Source of the DNA: a virus
Direction: 5' to 3' (one strand)
Length of the DNA: 49,637 nucleotides
IMG/VR virus record: IMGVR_UViG_3300020470_000018
Location: 1 to 49,637 of that record
Positions 6,279-11,960 of this stretch are shown in pieces. Within the stretch, counting starts at the first letter, position 1; each line of letters begins with the position of its first letter. The notes under the pieces are model-generated. The model was not told the DNA's origin, did no database searches, and was given only the letters and a program-made list of their open reading frames with translations. The position numbers and the translations under genes were made by a program.

Positions 6279-7511
6279 TTGATTACACTAAGACCTCATC
6301 AATCACGTGCACTAAATGTAATGCAAGTTGAAGATAAAGGTCAAATAATTGTGCCTACTGGTGGTGGTAAAACATTCATTATGATTCAAGATTGCAAAGA
6401 AGATCTTGATAGTGATGTTACTGTAATTGTTGCACCACGTATACTATTAGCACAACAATTATGTGATGACTTTATTACTCAATTGAGTGATAAAATACAT
6501 CCTCAATTAAATGTATTACATGCACATAGTGGAAGGACTAAGCACACAAGTTCTACCAAACCTGATGAAATTAGTGCTTGGGTTAATGATACTCCCAACC
6601 ACAAATTAATATTCACAACTTATCATTCATTGGTTAAAGTTGTTGAATCAGGTATAGAAATAGATACAATCTATTTCGATGAAGCACACAATGGATGTGC
6701 AAGATCATTCTTCAAAAGTGTTAGTAAAGTGAGTGAATATGCTTCACGTTGTTATTACTTTACTGCTACACCTAAAATATCATATAAGCATGATAGAGGG
6801 ATGAATAACAAAATAGTATGGGGTAATATCCTTGAAGATGTCCCTGCACCTGAATTAATTGATGGTGGAAGTATACTACCACCTACTATTTTACCATTTG
6901 AAATTGATACTAACTACAGCAAAGAAAATGCACATGTGCATCATAGTTTAACTGTGCAATCTGTGTTAGATAGTATTGATGAATCACACGATGCTAAAGT
7001 ATTAGTTAGTGTCCCAAGTTCTAGAGTATTAAATAACATGCTAGGACGCACATTATTACTCAAAGAGTTAGAAACTCGTGGGTATGATGTATTACACATT
7101 ACAAGTAAATTTGGTGCTTATGTCAACAAAGAAAAGGTCAATCGCACTAAATTCTTTAACACTCTCAAAACGTGGGGTGAAGAGAAATCCAGGAAATTTG
7201 TTATCTTCCATTACTCCATTTTATCAGAAGGTATCAATGTTAGTGGACTCACTCATACAGTATTCTTGCGAAATCTTAATATCGTCGAAATGGCACAAAG
7301 TATCGGAAGAGTTATTAGACTGGATAAAGAGGATGCCAAAGACATTAAGCAAGGCATTATTCCTGCTGGCGTTGTTAGTTTGTATCGCAAATCCACTGGT
7401 ACTTGTGTTATTCCTATTCACAAGACTTATGGCACTAAAACTATCAAAAGAATGCAAAGAATAGTTAATGATGTATTCTACGAGGGACACCACACCACCG
7501 CATACTGTTAG
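6279..7511 (+). CDS. SF2 DNA/RNA helicase, DEAH type
   Basis: The 410-residue protein has the superfamily 2 motifs in order: Walker A P-T-G-G-G-K-T (26-32), motif II D-E-A-H (134-137), motif III T-A-T-P (162-165), motif V-like S-E-G-I-N-V-S-G, and motif VI Q-S-I-G-R-V-I-R (340-347). This layout matches the Res/UvsW-like helicases of T4-type phages, which unwind branched DNA during recombination-dependent replication. It is somewhat shorter than T4 UvsW, so I do not give that symbol. The start is TTG at 6279, preceded by AGG about nine bases upstream; the first ATG is 15 codons later, beyond the Q-motif-like R-P-H-Q, so the TTG is needed. A hairpin and promoter follow the stop. Confidence 0.9.
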   Translation: MITLRPHQSRALNVMQVEDKGQIIVPTGGGKTFIMIQDCKEDLDSDVTVIVAPRILLAQQLCDDFITQLSDKIHPQLNVLHAHSGRTKHTSSTKPDEISAWVNDTPNHKLIFTTYHSLVKVVESGIEIDTIYFDEAHNGCARSFFKSVSKVSEYASRCYYFTATPKISYKHDRGMNNKIVWGNILEDVPAPELIDGGSILPPTILPFEIDTNYSKENAHVHHSLTVQSVLDSIDESHDAKVLVSVPSSRVLNNMLGRTLLLKELETRGYDVLHITSKFGAYVNKEKVNRTKFFNTLKTWGEEKSRKFVIFHYSILSEGINVSGLTHTVFLRNLNIVEMAQSIGRVIRLDKEDAKDIKQGIIPAGVVSLYRKSTGTCVIPIHKTYGTKTIKRMQRIVNDVFYEGHHTTAYC

Positions 7512-7517
7512 TAGACA

Positions 7518-7545
7518 GTCCGCAAAGTGCACACTACTTGCGGAC
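7518..7545 (+). other. perfect inverted repeat after the helicase gene
   Basis: GTCCGCAA (7518-7525) and TTGCGGAC (7538-7545) are perfect inverted repeats around a loop that itself contains AGTG/CACT. There is no T-run, so it is not a classical terminator. Its 3' arm contains the -35 box of the next promoter, so it may be an operator or a rho-type/processing structure. Confidence 0.5.
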
Positions 7546-7568
7546 AACGTGCGGAAACATGCTATTAT
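7538..7568 (+). promoter_or_regulatory. candidate promoter TTGCGG-N19-TATTAT
   Basis: TTGCGG (7538-7543) and TATTAT (7563-7568) are 19 bases apart. The predicted start, about 7574-7576, coincides with the first arm of the inverted repeat in the leader of the next gene. The leader would be about 87 bases long. Confidence 0.45.
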
Positions 7569-7572
7569 ATAA

Positions 7573-7635
7573 GAGTGGAGGCAAGGGTGACGGATACCAC
7601 ACCAGAAAACGTCTTTAATTCGAACCTCTCCACTC
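7573..7635 (+). promoter_or_regulatory. structured 5' leader candidate
   Basis: GAGTGGAG (7573-7580) is perfectly complementary to CTCCACTC (7628-7635), enclosing 47 bases. Inside are GGTG...CACC and GACG...CGTC pairings that could form inner stems or a pseudoknot. The closing stem begins at the predicted transcription start and ends 26 bases before the ATG at 7662. I do not recognise a known riboswitch; the cyanobacterial glutamine-riboswitch signature is absent. Confidence 0.35.
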
Positions 7636-7661
7636 ACTCAACATTCTTTCTTTTTCATCAC

Positions 7662-7976
7662 ATGCGTAAAATCGAAGCACAAATGAATTCAGCAATCAGA
7701 AGTAAGAAAAACTTCTCAAAAGCGAATACACAAGTGACTTGGAATGACCGCATCGCTAGTGTTTATCTACACGGCAACCTAATTGCTAAAGTTGGTGACA
7801 CTTTCGTGCAGGTATTTGATGGAGGATGGCAGTCAGTGACTACCAAATCACGTCTAAATGCTCTACTTAGTGAGGTTACACCCGACGGTGGAGTATTTCA
7901 AAGAGACTGGACTTGGTATTACAATTCTTCTAAGGTTGGCACTGTGCCTTTCTTCTCAGGTATGGAAGCAGTTTAA
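7662..7976 (+). CDS. hypothetical protein (104 aa), beta-rich
   Basis: The open frame extends back to 7527, but that part overlaps promoter and leader structure, so I choose the ATG at 7662 (M-R-K-I-E-A-Q-M-N). The product has a basic helical N-terminus and then an SH3- or WW-like beta region (V-Y-L-H-G-N-L-I-A-K-V...D-W-T-W-Y-Y-N). It resembles a small family seen in cyanophages but has no assigned function. Codons are C-rich. The stop codon is in the loop of its terminator hairpin. Confidence 0.7.
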   Translation: MRKIEAQMNSAIRSKKNFSKANTQVTWNDRIASVYLHGNLIAKVGDTFVQVFDGGWQSVTTKSRLNALLSEVTPDGGVFQRDWTWYYNSSKVGTVPFFSGMEAV

Positions 7977-7992
7977 CAACTGCTTCTTTTTT
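7965..7992 (+). terminator. intrinsic terminator overlapping the stop codon
   Basis: GAAGCAGTT (7965-7973) and AACTGCTTC (7978-7986) form a perfect nine-base-pair stem with a TAAC loop that contains the TAA stop. Six T follow (7987-7992). The 5' arm is coding sequence. Confidence 0.9.
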
Positions 7993-8093
7993 CTTGGCAT
8001 TTGTTAACACCACCTTGATGACTTTTGACCAAAAAGTTGTTAACAATGTAAGTCCAAGTTTGTCCACTAAATGTTGTTTATTTCTTCACAATT

Positions 8094-8198
8094 ATGTCAC
8101 AGAATGTATCTCTTTCATTCCTAATTAACGATTTATCATTTGCACAAACTGGTAATGAATTAATTGCACTAATTGACAACTACCTCGCACAGGTTTAA
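8094..8198 (+). CDS. 34-residue peptide
   Basis: A short ATG frame (M-S-Q-N-V-S-L-S-F-L-I-N-D-L) ends at TAA 8196-8198, just before a terminator. It is isolated by non-coding DNA on the left (7993-8093) and a terminator on the right, and has C-rich codons, which supports it as a real separately transcribed mini-gene. It may be an amphipathic helix. Function unknown. Confidence 0.5.
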   Translation: MSQNVSLSFLINDLSFAQTGNELIALIDNYLAQV

Positions 8199-8208
8199 TT
8201 AACATTCT

Positions 8209-8239
8209 GAGGGGTGCAATTCCCCTCTCATTCTTTTTA
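8209..8239 (+). terminator. intrinsic terminator of the mini-gene
   Basis: GAGGGG (8209-8214) pairs with CCCCTC (8222-8227) around a seven-base loop, followed by a T-rich stretch ending in TTCTTTTT. Confidence 0.8.
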
Positions 8240-8244
8240 CTCTC

Positions 8245-8421
8245 ATGCTCAATTCACTCTCAGATTTGTTAGAAACATGGTGTAAATCACAGTCATTAGA
8301 GTTTATTAGTGCTGATGATTTACTACATGGTTACTATCAAGAATTAACCATAGATCAACGTGATTGGTTACACAATTACATTGAAATATGGGATAAAACA
8401 CAACAATTTGAGGTAGGATAA
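8245..8421 (+). CDS. small acidic protein (58 aa)
   Basis: Starts six bases after the terminator T-tract. The protein is acidic and Trp/Tyr-containing (S-A-D-D-L-L-H-G-Y-Y-Q-E-L-T...D-W-L-H-N-Y-I-E-I-W), mostly helical, and similar in style to short proteins in cyanophage genomes. Its last codons contain the GAGGTAGGA ribosome-binding site of the next gene. Confidence 0.6.
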   Translation: MLNSLSDLLETWCKSQSLEFISADDLLHGYYQELTIDQRDWLHNYIEIWDKTQQFEVG

Positions 8422-8422
8422 T

Positions 8423-8656
8423 ATGTTTCATAGTAAATCATTTGGACGCATATTTTGGGTAGATCCTGATACTCTAGATTTCAAATCATGCCCACAATTT
8501 GTTGATGGGACTGGTGATTTTGACCATGTAGATTGTGTATCAGACTGGGAAGATTTAGAGGGAGTTAATATGAGTAATTTACTAGATATTCATTCGTTTT
8601 GTTTACAAAACCTATGGAATCACTCCAATTCACTAACAATTAAGGATGGACTCTAA
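8423..8656 (+). CDS. hypothetical protein (77 aa)
   Basis: Strong Shine-Dalgarno AGGTAGGA sits a few bases before the ATG. The protein is acidic with several Asp-Trp and Cys residues (D-C-V-S-D-W-E-D-L-E). The stop is followed immediately by the next ATG. No family recognised. Confidence 0.65.
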   Translation: MFHSKSFGRIFWVDPDTLDFKSCPQFVDGTGDFDHVDCVSDWEDLEGVNMSNLLDIHSFCLQNLWNHSNSLTIKDGL

Positions 8657-8965
8657 ATGACAAATTATTCACAAACTGCAAACCCAAACGCAACAAATAG
8701 TGAGTTAGATGCTAAGGTTATTATTACACCTGACCATGTAACTTTGAATCAAAATGTTAATAAGTATCCACGGTTAAATGATAATGAATGGGATGAAATC
8801 CTCAAACTAATTGATATTGAGCAATCATACATTGTAGATGGTAATGATAATGACAACGAATTTTATAACACTTTGAGACGTAAACTGTTGGCATATCGTG
8901 CAGAAGATGATATAATTAATAAACTATGTGATACACCTTATGATTCAATTCCCCAGAGGTATTAA
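8657..8965 (+). CDS. hypothetical protein (102 aa)
   Basis: Begins directly after the preceding stop, with AAGGA about 12 bases upstream. It is Asn/Asp-rich and acidic, with a helical C-terminal half (Y-N-T-L-R-R-K-L-L-A-Y-R). Function unknown; part of the 8245-9082 run of co-oriented small genes. Confidence 0.65.
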   Translation: MTNYSQTANPNATNSELDAKVIITPDHVTLNQNVNKYPRLNDNEWDEILKLIDIEQSYIVDGNDNDNEFYNTLRRKLLAYRAEDDIINKLCDTPYDSIPQRY

Positions 8966-9082
8966 ATGCTCAAACTATCAACAATCAAACAACAATCACC
9001 ACCCAAAGTAACACAAACTGTAAGAGTGCAAAGTGTGTATAACCCACCACGTATACGCAAATTAAGTATACTCAATGACTAA
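8966..9082 (+). CDS. 38-residue basic peptide
   Basis: The ATG directly follows the previous TAA. The peptide is basic, with Q-S-P-P-K-V-T-Q-T-V-R and N-P-P-R-I-R-K segments, and no motif I recognise. Its contiguity with the upstream gene supports it. Confidence 0.45.
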   Translation: MLKLSTIKQQSPPKVTQTVRVQSVYNPPRIRKLSILND

Positions 9083-9132
9083 TACATAGTTTACACAAAC
9101 TTACACATAGTACGCACGATTTTTTTCACATC

Positions 9133-9780
9133 ATGTCAACAACTGACTCACAAAAACACCCACTAAGTGATAAACTTGAAGATGTAATCACTAATGAAAC
9201 TTATGGTTTATTCCCTACACCAATAAGTAAATTTAGTGTGCCTAATCATGATGAGTTAAAGAAACAAATACTATTGTGGATGAAAGATTCACAAATACTC
9301 AAAAAACATGGAAGAGAAGGTATAACTCACAACGTAATACAAGTTGGAGAAAATAATACTTTGTTACGTGATTTACCTGATGTTGCTAATACTTTGCAAA
9401 CTGCAATTACACAGCATAATAATAACTCAATGGAGTATAAATGCGACTTAGCAGTGAATGAAAGTTACCTGGAAGTTGCTGCACAAGATGCAATTTATGC
9501 ACCGCACGAAGTATCAAATTGTTTATATCATTCTATCTACTTAATTAACTACAACCCCGAAGGACATAGTTATTACAAATGGAGAAAGAATGTAGGTAGT
9601 AATCATTATCCAATAATGCAATTAGATAGTAAACAATTAACACCTTATAATATGACTGAAGCAACATTTACTATGGCAGAAGGAGATATTATTACTTTTC
9701 CCGCAAATCTTACATTTGGTTATGATACTAACCCAACCAATGAAAGAATTACACTTAGTGCTAACATTGTCCCACAATAA
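9133..9780 (+). CDS. 2OG-Fe(II) oxygenase-fold protein, apparently inactive
   Basis: The 215-residue protein resembles phage 2OG-oxygenases over residues 120-213. P-H-E-V-S-N-C-L-Y-H-S-I-Y-L-I-N-Y aligns with the strand carrying the first metal ligands, and G-D-I-I-T-F-P-A-N-L-T-F-G-Y with the strand carrying the distal His. The usual H-x-D becomes H125-E-V, and the distal His is replaced in T-F-G-Y, while R205, the 2OG-binding Arg position, is kept. Catalysis by the standard mechanism looks impossible, so it may be a binding protein. The alignment is by eye. A conventional active oxygenase with unusual ligands remains possible. Confidence 0.55.
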   Translation: MSTTDSQKHPLSDKLEDVITNETYGLFPTPISKFSVPNHDELKKQILLWMKDSQILKKHGREGITHNVIQVGENNTLLRDLPDVANTLQTAITQHNNNSMEYKCDLAVNESYLEVAAQDAIYAPHEVSNCLYHSIYLINYNPEGHSYYKWRKNVGSNHYPIMQLDSKQLTPYNMTEATFTMAEGDIITFPANLTFGYDTNPTNERITLSANIVPQ

Positions 9781-10044
9781 AATGTTAACAACTCAACCAC
9801 ACTTTTCCACAGGTTTTCCACACTTAGCGGAAATATTTGTTGAAAACAGTGTATATTTAAAATGGTTAATTAAATGTAATAGAGTGTTATTTAACTCTAG
9901 TTAATTGCCTCTACAAAGTGTTACCTTAGAGCGTAGCATAGCGAGATTTTTTTGTCAACAACCTGTATACAGATTACAAAGTGTCTGTAATACCTTGACA
10001 GGACAATCATTTTCGGTTATAGTAACATTGTCAGCGAAATTCCA
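9781..10044 (+). other. non-coding region with DnaA-box-like repeats; replication-origin candidate
   Basis: This 264-base region is the largest gap between genes I accept. It contains two direct copies of TTTTCCACA (9803-9811 and 9814-9822). A third copy in inverse orientation, TGTGGAAAA, lies at 10167-10175 in the gene behind it. This nonamer matches the cyanobacterial DnaA-box form as I recall it. An AT-rich stretch (about 9849-9905) and a strong promoter (9995-10023) follow. The combination resembles a bacterial-type origin, although T4-like phages usually start replication from their own primase and recombination systems. Confidence 0.3.
9995..10023 (+). promoter_or_regulatory. sigma70-type promoter TTGACA-N17-TATAGT
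   Basis: A perfect -35 box (9995-10000) and a five-of-six -10 box TATAGT (10018-10023) are separated by the optimal 17 bases. The predicted start near 10030 leaves a leader of about 15 bases before the ATG at 10045. Confidence 0.75.
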
Positions 10045-10233
10045 ATGGGAAGGACTTACAAACGCAATGACCCCTATTCTTCACATAGGGCAAAAAGTTT
10101 ACGAGAAAAACGTAAACAATCGAAGACCAAGTATCGCAGGGAAAATGTTAACGATTCCACAGACTATGTGGAAAAGTATAACAAACCCCGCACACAGTTT
10201 AACACACATACGGAGGACAATCACCTTGGATGA
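10045..10233 (+). CDS. small very basic protein (62 aa)
   Basis: M-G-R-T-Y-K-R-N-D-P-Y followed by an Arg/Lys-rich body is characteristic of a short basic protein family I associate with T4-like cyanophages, of unknown role, perhaps nucleic-acid binding. It directly follows a strong promoter. A longer frame in another phase (9905-10330) covers the same bases, but its upstream part includes the promoter and is not credible. The 3' end overlaps the next mini-gene by eight bases. Confidence 0.65.
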   Translation: MGRTYKRNDPYSSHRAKSLREKRKQSKTKYRRENVNDSTDYVEKYNKPRTQFNTHTEDNHLG

Positions 10234-10330
10234 AACTAACTACAACCCAATTGAATCTGACTGGGTAGATGATATGTTATACGAGGATGATTACAATACT
10301 AATGAAGAAGAATTGCCCCCTAATGCCTAA
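10226..10330 (+). CDS. small very acidic peptide (34 aa), TTG start
   Basis: GGAGG at 10212-10216 lies nine bases before the TTG at 10226, giving a protein that begins M-D-E-T-N-Y-N-P and is dominated by Asp/Glu (D-D-M-L-Y-E-D-D-Y-N-T-N-E-E-E). The frame stays open upstream to 9905, but only this part follows a ribosome-binding site. It is coupled to the very basic gene just before it. Confidence 0.45.
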   Translation: MDETNYNPIESDWVDDMLYEDDYNTNEEELPPNA

Positions 10331-10363
10331 CCTATTCTTTGCTCTTTTTTGCCCCTAATTGCC

Positions 10364-10537
10364 ATGACTAAAGTAACAACAATTAAAACACAATTTCCCC
10401 CTGTAGATGTTAAATTGTGGTCACAGGGTAGGAAACACTTTTGGGCGTATAATTACGACAAATGTGTTAAGAATGGTCCTTTTAATAGTGAGAAGTTAGC
10501 ATTACTCGACGCAACCAAATTCACGGAGGGAAACTAA
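10364..10537 (+). CDS. hypothetical protein (57 aa)
   Basis: ATG at 10364 (M-T-K-V-T-T-I-K-T-Q) is preferred to TTG at 10349. The product is short, basic and Trp-containing (L-W-S-Q-G-R-K-H-F-W-A-Y), like a small beta-sheet protein. Its stop overlaps the next ATG by one base (TAATG). Confidence 0.55.
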   Translation: MTKVTTIKTQFPPVDVKLWSQGRKHFWAYNYDKCVKNGPFNSEKLALLDATKFTEGN

Positions 10538-10734
10538 TGACAATTCCAACCAAATTAGCAGCAATTCTTGATACATACGATGAAGGATTACTAGACCCTG
10601 ATGAAACAATTGAAATGGCACAGTTTCTAATAGATACGGGGTTAAATAACACCCTGCTACAGTATCAACAATTGTGTGATTATTACGTTGCTGAGGGGTT
10701 ATGCTATGACGTGGAGATTGCATGCACTGATTAA
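10537..10734 (+). CDS. small phage protein resembling the DUF7417-type family (65 aa)
   Basis: The N-terminal half (M-T-I-P-T-K-L-A-A-I-L-D-T-Y-D-E-G, then L-D-P-D-E-T-I-E-M-A-Q-F-L-I-D-T-G-L) is typical of a small helical protein widespread in tailed phages. The usual C-terminal segment of that family (G-S-Y-G-R-T-A type) is replaced by a different Tyr/Cys-containing tail, so this is a divergent member. No molecular function is known to me. Confidence 0.6.
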   Translation: MTIPTKLAAILDTYDEGLLDPDETIEMAQFLIDTGLNNTLLQYQQLCDYYVAEGLCYDVEIACTD

Positions 10735-10757
10735 TACATAGTGTATAACAGTTATTA

Positions 10758-10791
10758 ACACATAGGACAGTTAATTCTGTCCTATTTGTGT
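10758..10791 (+). terminator. hairpin terminator before the structural module
   Basis: ATAGGACAG (10762-10770) pairs perfectly with CTGTCCTAT (10777-10785) around TTAATT. ACAC/GTGT extends the stem across a two-base bulge. The T-tract is poor, so efficiency is uncertain. It separates the accessory genes from the virion genes. Confidence 0.6.
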
Positions 10792-10876
10792 ATATTAAAA
10801 AATCGATAAATGCTAACCTACAAAAGTATACCATCGATAGAAAAATATTTCCCAGGAAAAAAATTCCCCCAGTAGG

Positions 10877-11362
10877 ATGAAGTTATCAGAGCGAGCACAA
10901 AAGAAGAAAGACTTAGAAACCCTCCATGCAGACTTGGTGGGTCGCCCGTGGCCTGGCAGAAGATATCCAGGTTGCTACGAGGTCATCCAATTATACGTTA
11001 AGAAAGAATTAGGAAGGGACTTAAAAAATTTCTCAGGGTTATATACGTCCTTCAAGGATGAGGCAGTAGCAGAGGAAGACGGTCTATGGATATCTAAACC
11101 TAGATGGGGAGAGCCATTAGACTTTGACATAATTAAGAAGAATGACCTCCTACTCTATAAGATTTACACAGACAGTCTGGGAGGAGGTTACTCCACGAAG
11201 ATGGAAGAGCGAGCACCCAATCACGGTGCGATTTATCTAGGTGATGGATTTATTCTTCATCAGGTCTGGCAGGAGAAGAGCACTATAGTAGACCTTATGT
11301 CAAAAGGTGCATATCTTTATCAGCACAGTTGTGTAGGCATAGTGAGGGAAAATGCTACATAA
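10877..11362 (+). CDS. NlpC/P60-type cysteine peptidase, tail-associated
   Basis: The 161-residue protein has a candidate catalytic Cys at 33 (R-Y-P-G-C-Y-E-V-I-Q-L-Y-V-K-K-E-L-G, matching the Cys helix of tail NlpC/P60 domains). The His is H116 in N-H-G-A-I-Y-L-G-D-G-F-I-L-H, with H128 as the possible third residue. Such domains cleave peptide cross-links in peptidoglycan and sit at phage tail tips or baseplates, helping penetration. AGTAGG precedes the ATG. It opens the virion gene block that leads to gp25/gp6. A GATAAATG sequence at 10805-10812 could be a variant late promoter. Confidence 0.75.
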   Translation: MKLSERAQKKKDLETLHADLVGRPWPGRRYPGCYEVIQLYVKKELGRDLKNFSGLYTSFKDEAVAEEDGLWISKPRWGEPLDFDIIKKNDLLLYKIYTDSLGGGYSTKMEERAPNHGAIYLGDGFILHQVWQEKSTIVDLMSKGAYLYQHSCVGIVRENAT

Positions 11363-11549
11363 ATCAGATATACTAGTTAAGTATGATATGAAACGATTTA
11401 CTCTCAGAATCGAAGAAGATGACTTCGGTGAGAATTATATACACATCCCTGATGATGTTATGCGAGAGTGTGGATGGGACATTGGCACAGAGTTAGAGTA
11501 TGAAGAAGAGACAGACGGTAGTATTATCTTGCATAAGTTAGAAGAATGA
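11352..11549 (+). CDS. AbrB/MazE-SpoVT-like small protein (65 aa)
   Basis: The segment Y-I-H-I-P-D-D-V-M-R-E-C-G-W-D-I-G-T-E-L-E-Y has the I-P-x-x-V-hhx-hGW-xxG-xxh pattern of swapped-hairpin AbrB-like domains. These bind DNA in bacterial regulators and antitoxins, but are also common as small conserved proteins in cyanophages. GAGGG just before the ATG at 11352 supports this start, which overlaps the peptidase gene by 11 bases; an internal ATG at 11388 lacks such a site. Confidence 0.65.
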   Translation: MLHKSDILVKYDMKRFTLRIEEDDFGENYIHIPDDVMRECGWDIGTELEYEEETDGSIILHKLEE

Positions 11550-11557
11550 GGTATAAT
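11529..11557 (+). promoter_or_regulatory. candidate promoter TTGCAT-N17-TATAAT
   Basis: A perfect -10 box (11552-11557), with TTGCAT (11529-11534) at the optimal 17-base spacing, straddles the end of the AbrB-like gene. A TAACCA/TGGTTA mini-hairpin (11568-11582) would be at the start of the leader of the gene at 11643. Confidence 0.5.
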
Positions 11558-11642
11558 CAGATAATGTTAACCATATTGGTTATTATTAACATCATTAATC
11601 TCATAAAAAATTAGCGTCTGAAAAAAACGGCGAATTCAAATT

Positions 11643-11960
11643 ATGACCGAAACACCGAAGTTTAATAATCAAGAAGAATTTCTTGCTTGGGCATTTGGGC
11701 AAACTAGTGAAGCGATTAAAAATCTTACTCAACGAATCGAAAATCTAGAAACTGCTGTCCAAAAAATCCCTCCTCCAGGTCCTGACATGATTAAATACAA
11801 GATTCCAGGGGATGAGGGGTATTCTAATTTGAAAGAGCTCCTAGATAATCTGTATGAGCGGATAAATAAGATAGAGACGGAATCCGCATATAGTGAGTTT
11901 TTAAAGAAGCATGGCAGCGTACATCCAGGAGACAGGTCGGAGTTTTCCCAACCCGACTAA
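11643..11960 (+). CDS. coiled-coil hypothetical protein (105 aa)
   Basis: Residues 20-40 (T-S-E-A-I-K-N-L-T-Q-R-I-E-N-L-E-T-A-V) show a heptad pattern typical of a trimeric coiled coil. A second helix follows near residues 62-80. A P-P-P-G-P linker separates them. This would fit a small fibre- or baseplate-associated structural protein. The 3' end overlaps the following large structural gene by 50 bases and carries a late-promoter motif. Identity unknown. Confidence 0.6.
   Translation: MTETPKFNNQEEFLAWAFGQTSEAIKNLTQRIENLETAVQKIPPPGPDMIKYKIPGDEGYSNLKELLDNLYERINKIETESAYSEFLKKHGSVHPGDRSEFSQPD
11861..11868 (+). promoter_or_regulatory. late promoter motif GATAAATA
   Basis: GATAAATA matches the N-ATAAATA late-promoter core of T4-like cyanophages. 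It lies within the coiled-coil gene, 42 bases before the ATG of the 1362-residue structural gene, a normal distance for a late promoter. Confidence 0.5.

Noticed and set aside
7573-7635. A glutamine riboswitch or downstream-peptide RNA
   Set aside because: Only a short GACGGA matches; the conserved GACGGAAGTAGG and flanking elements are missing.
7527-7661. N-terminal extension of the 7662-7976 gene
   Set aside because: It includes the promoter and leader inverted repeats; the ATG at 7662 is the more credible start.
9905-10330. A 141-codon frame covering this whole span
   Set aside because: Its upstream part contains the TTGACA/TATAGT promoter and overlaps a better small basic gene in another frame. 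Only the part from the TTG at 10226 has a ribosome-binding site.
10802-10838. Two ATCGAT palindromes before the peptidase gene
   Set aside because: The six-base palindromes have no further symmetry or link to a promoter box, so chance is enough.
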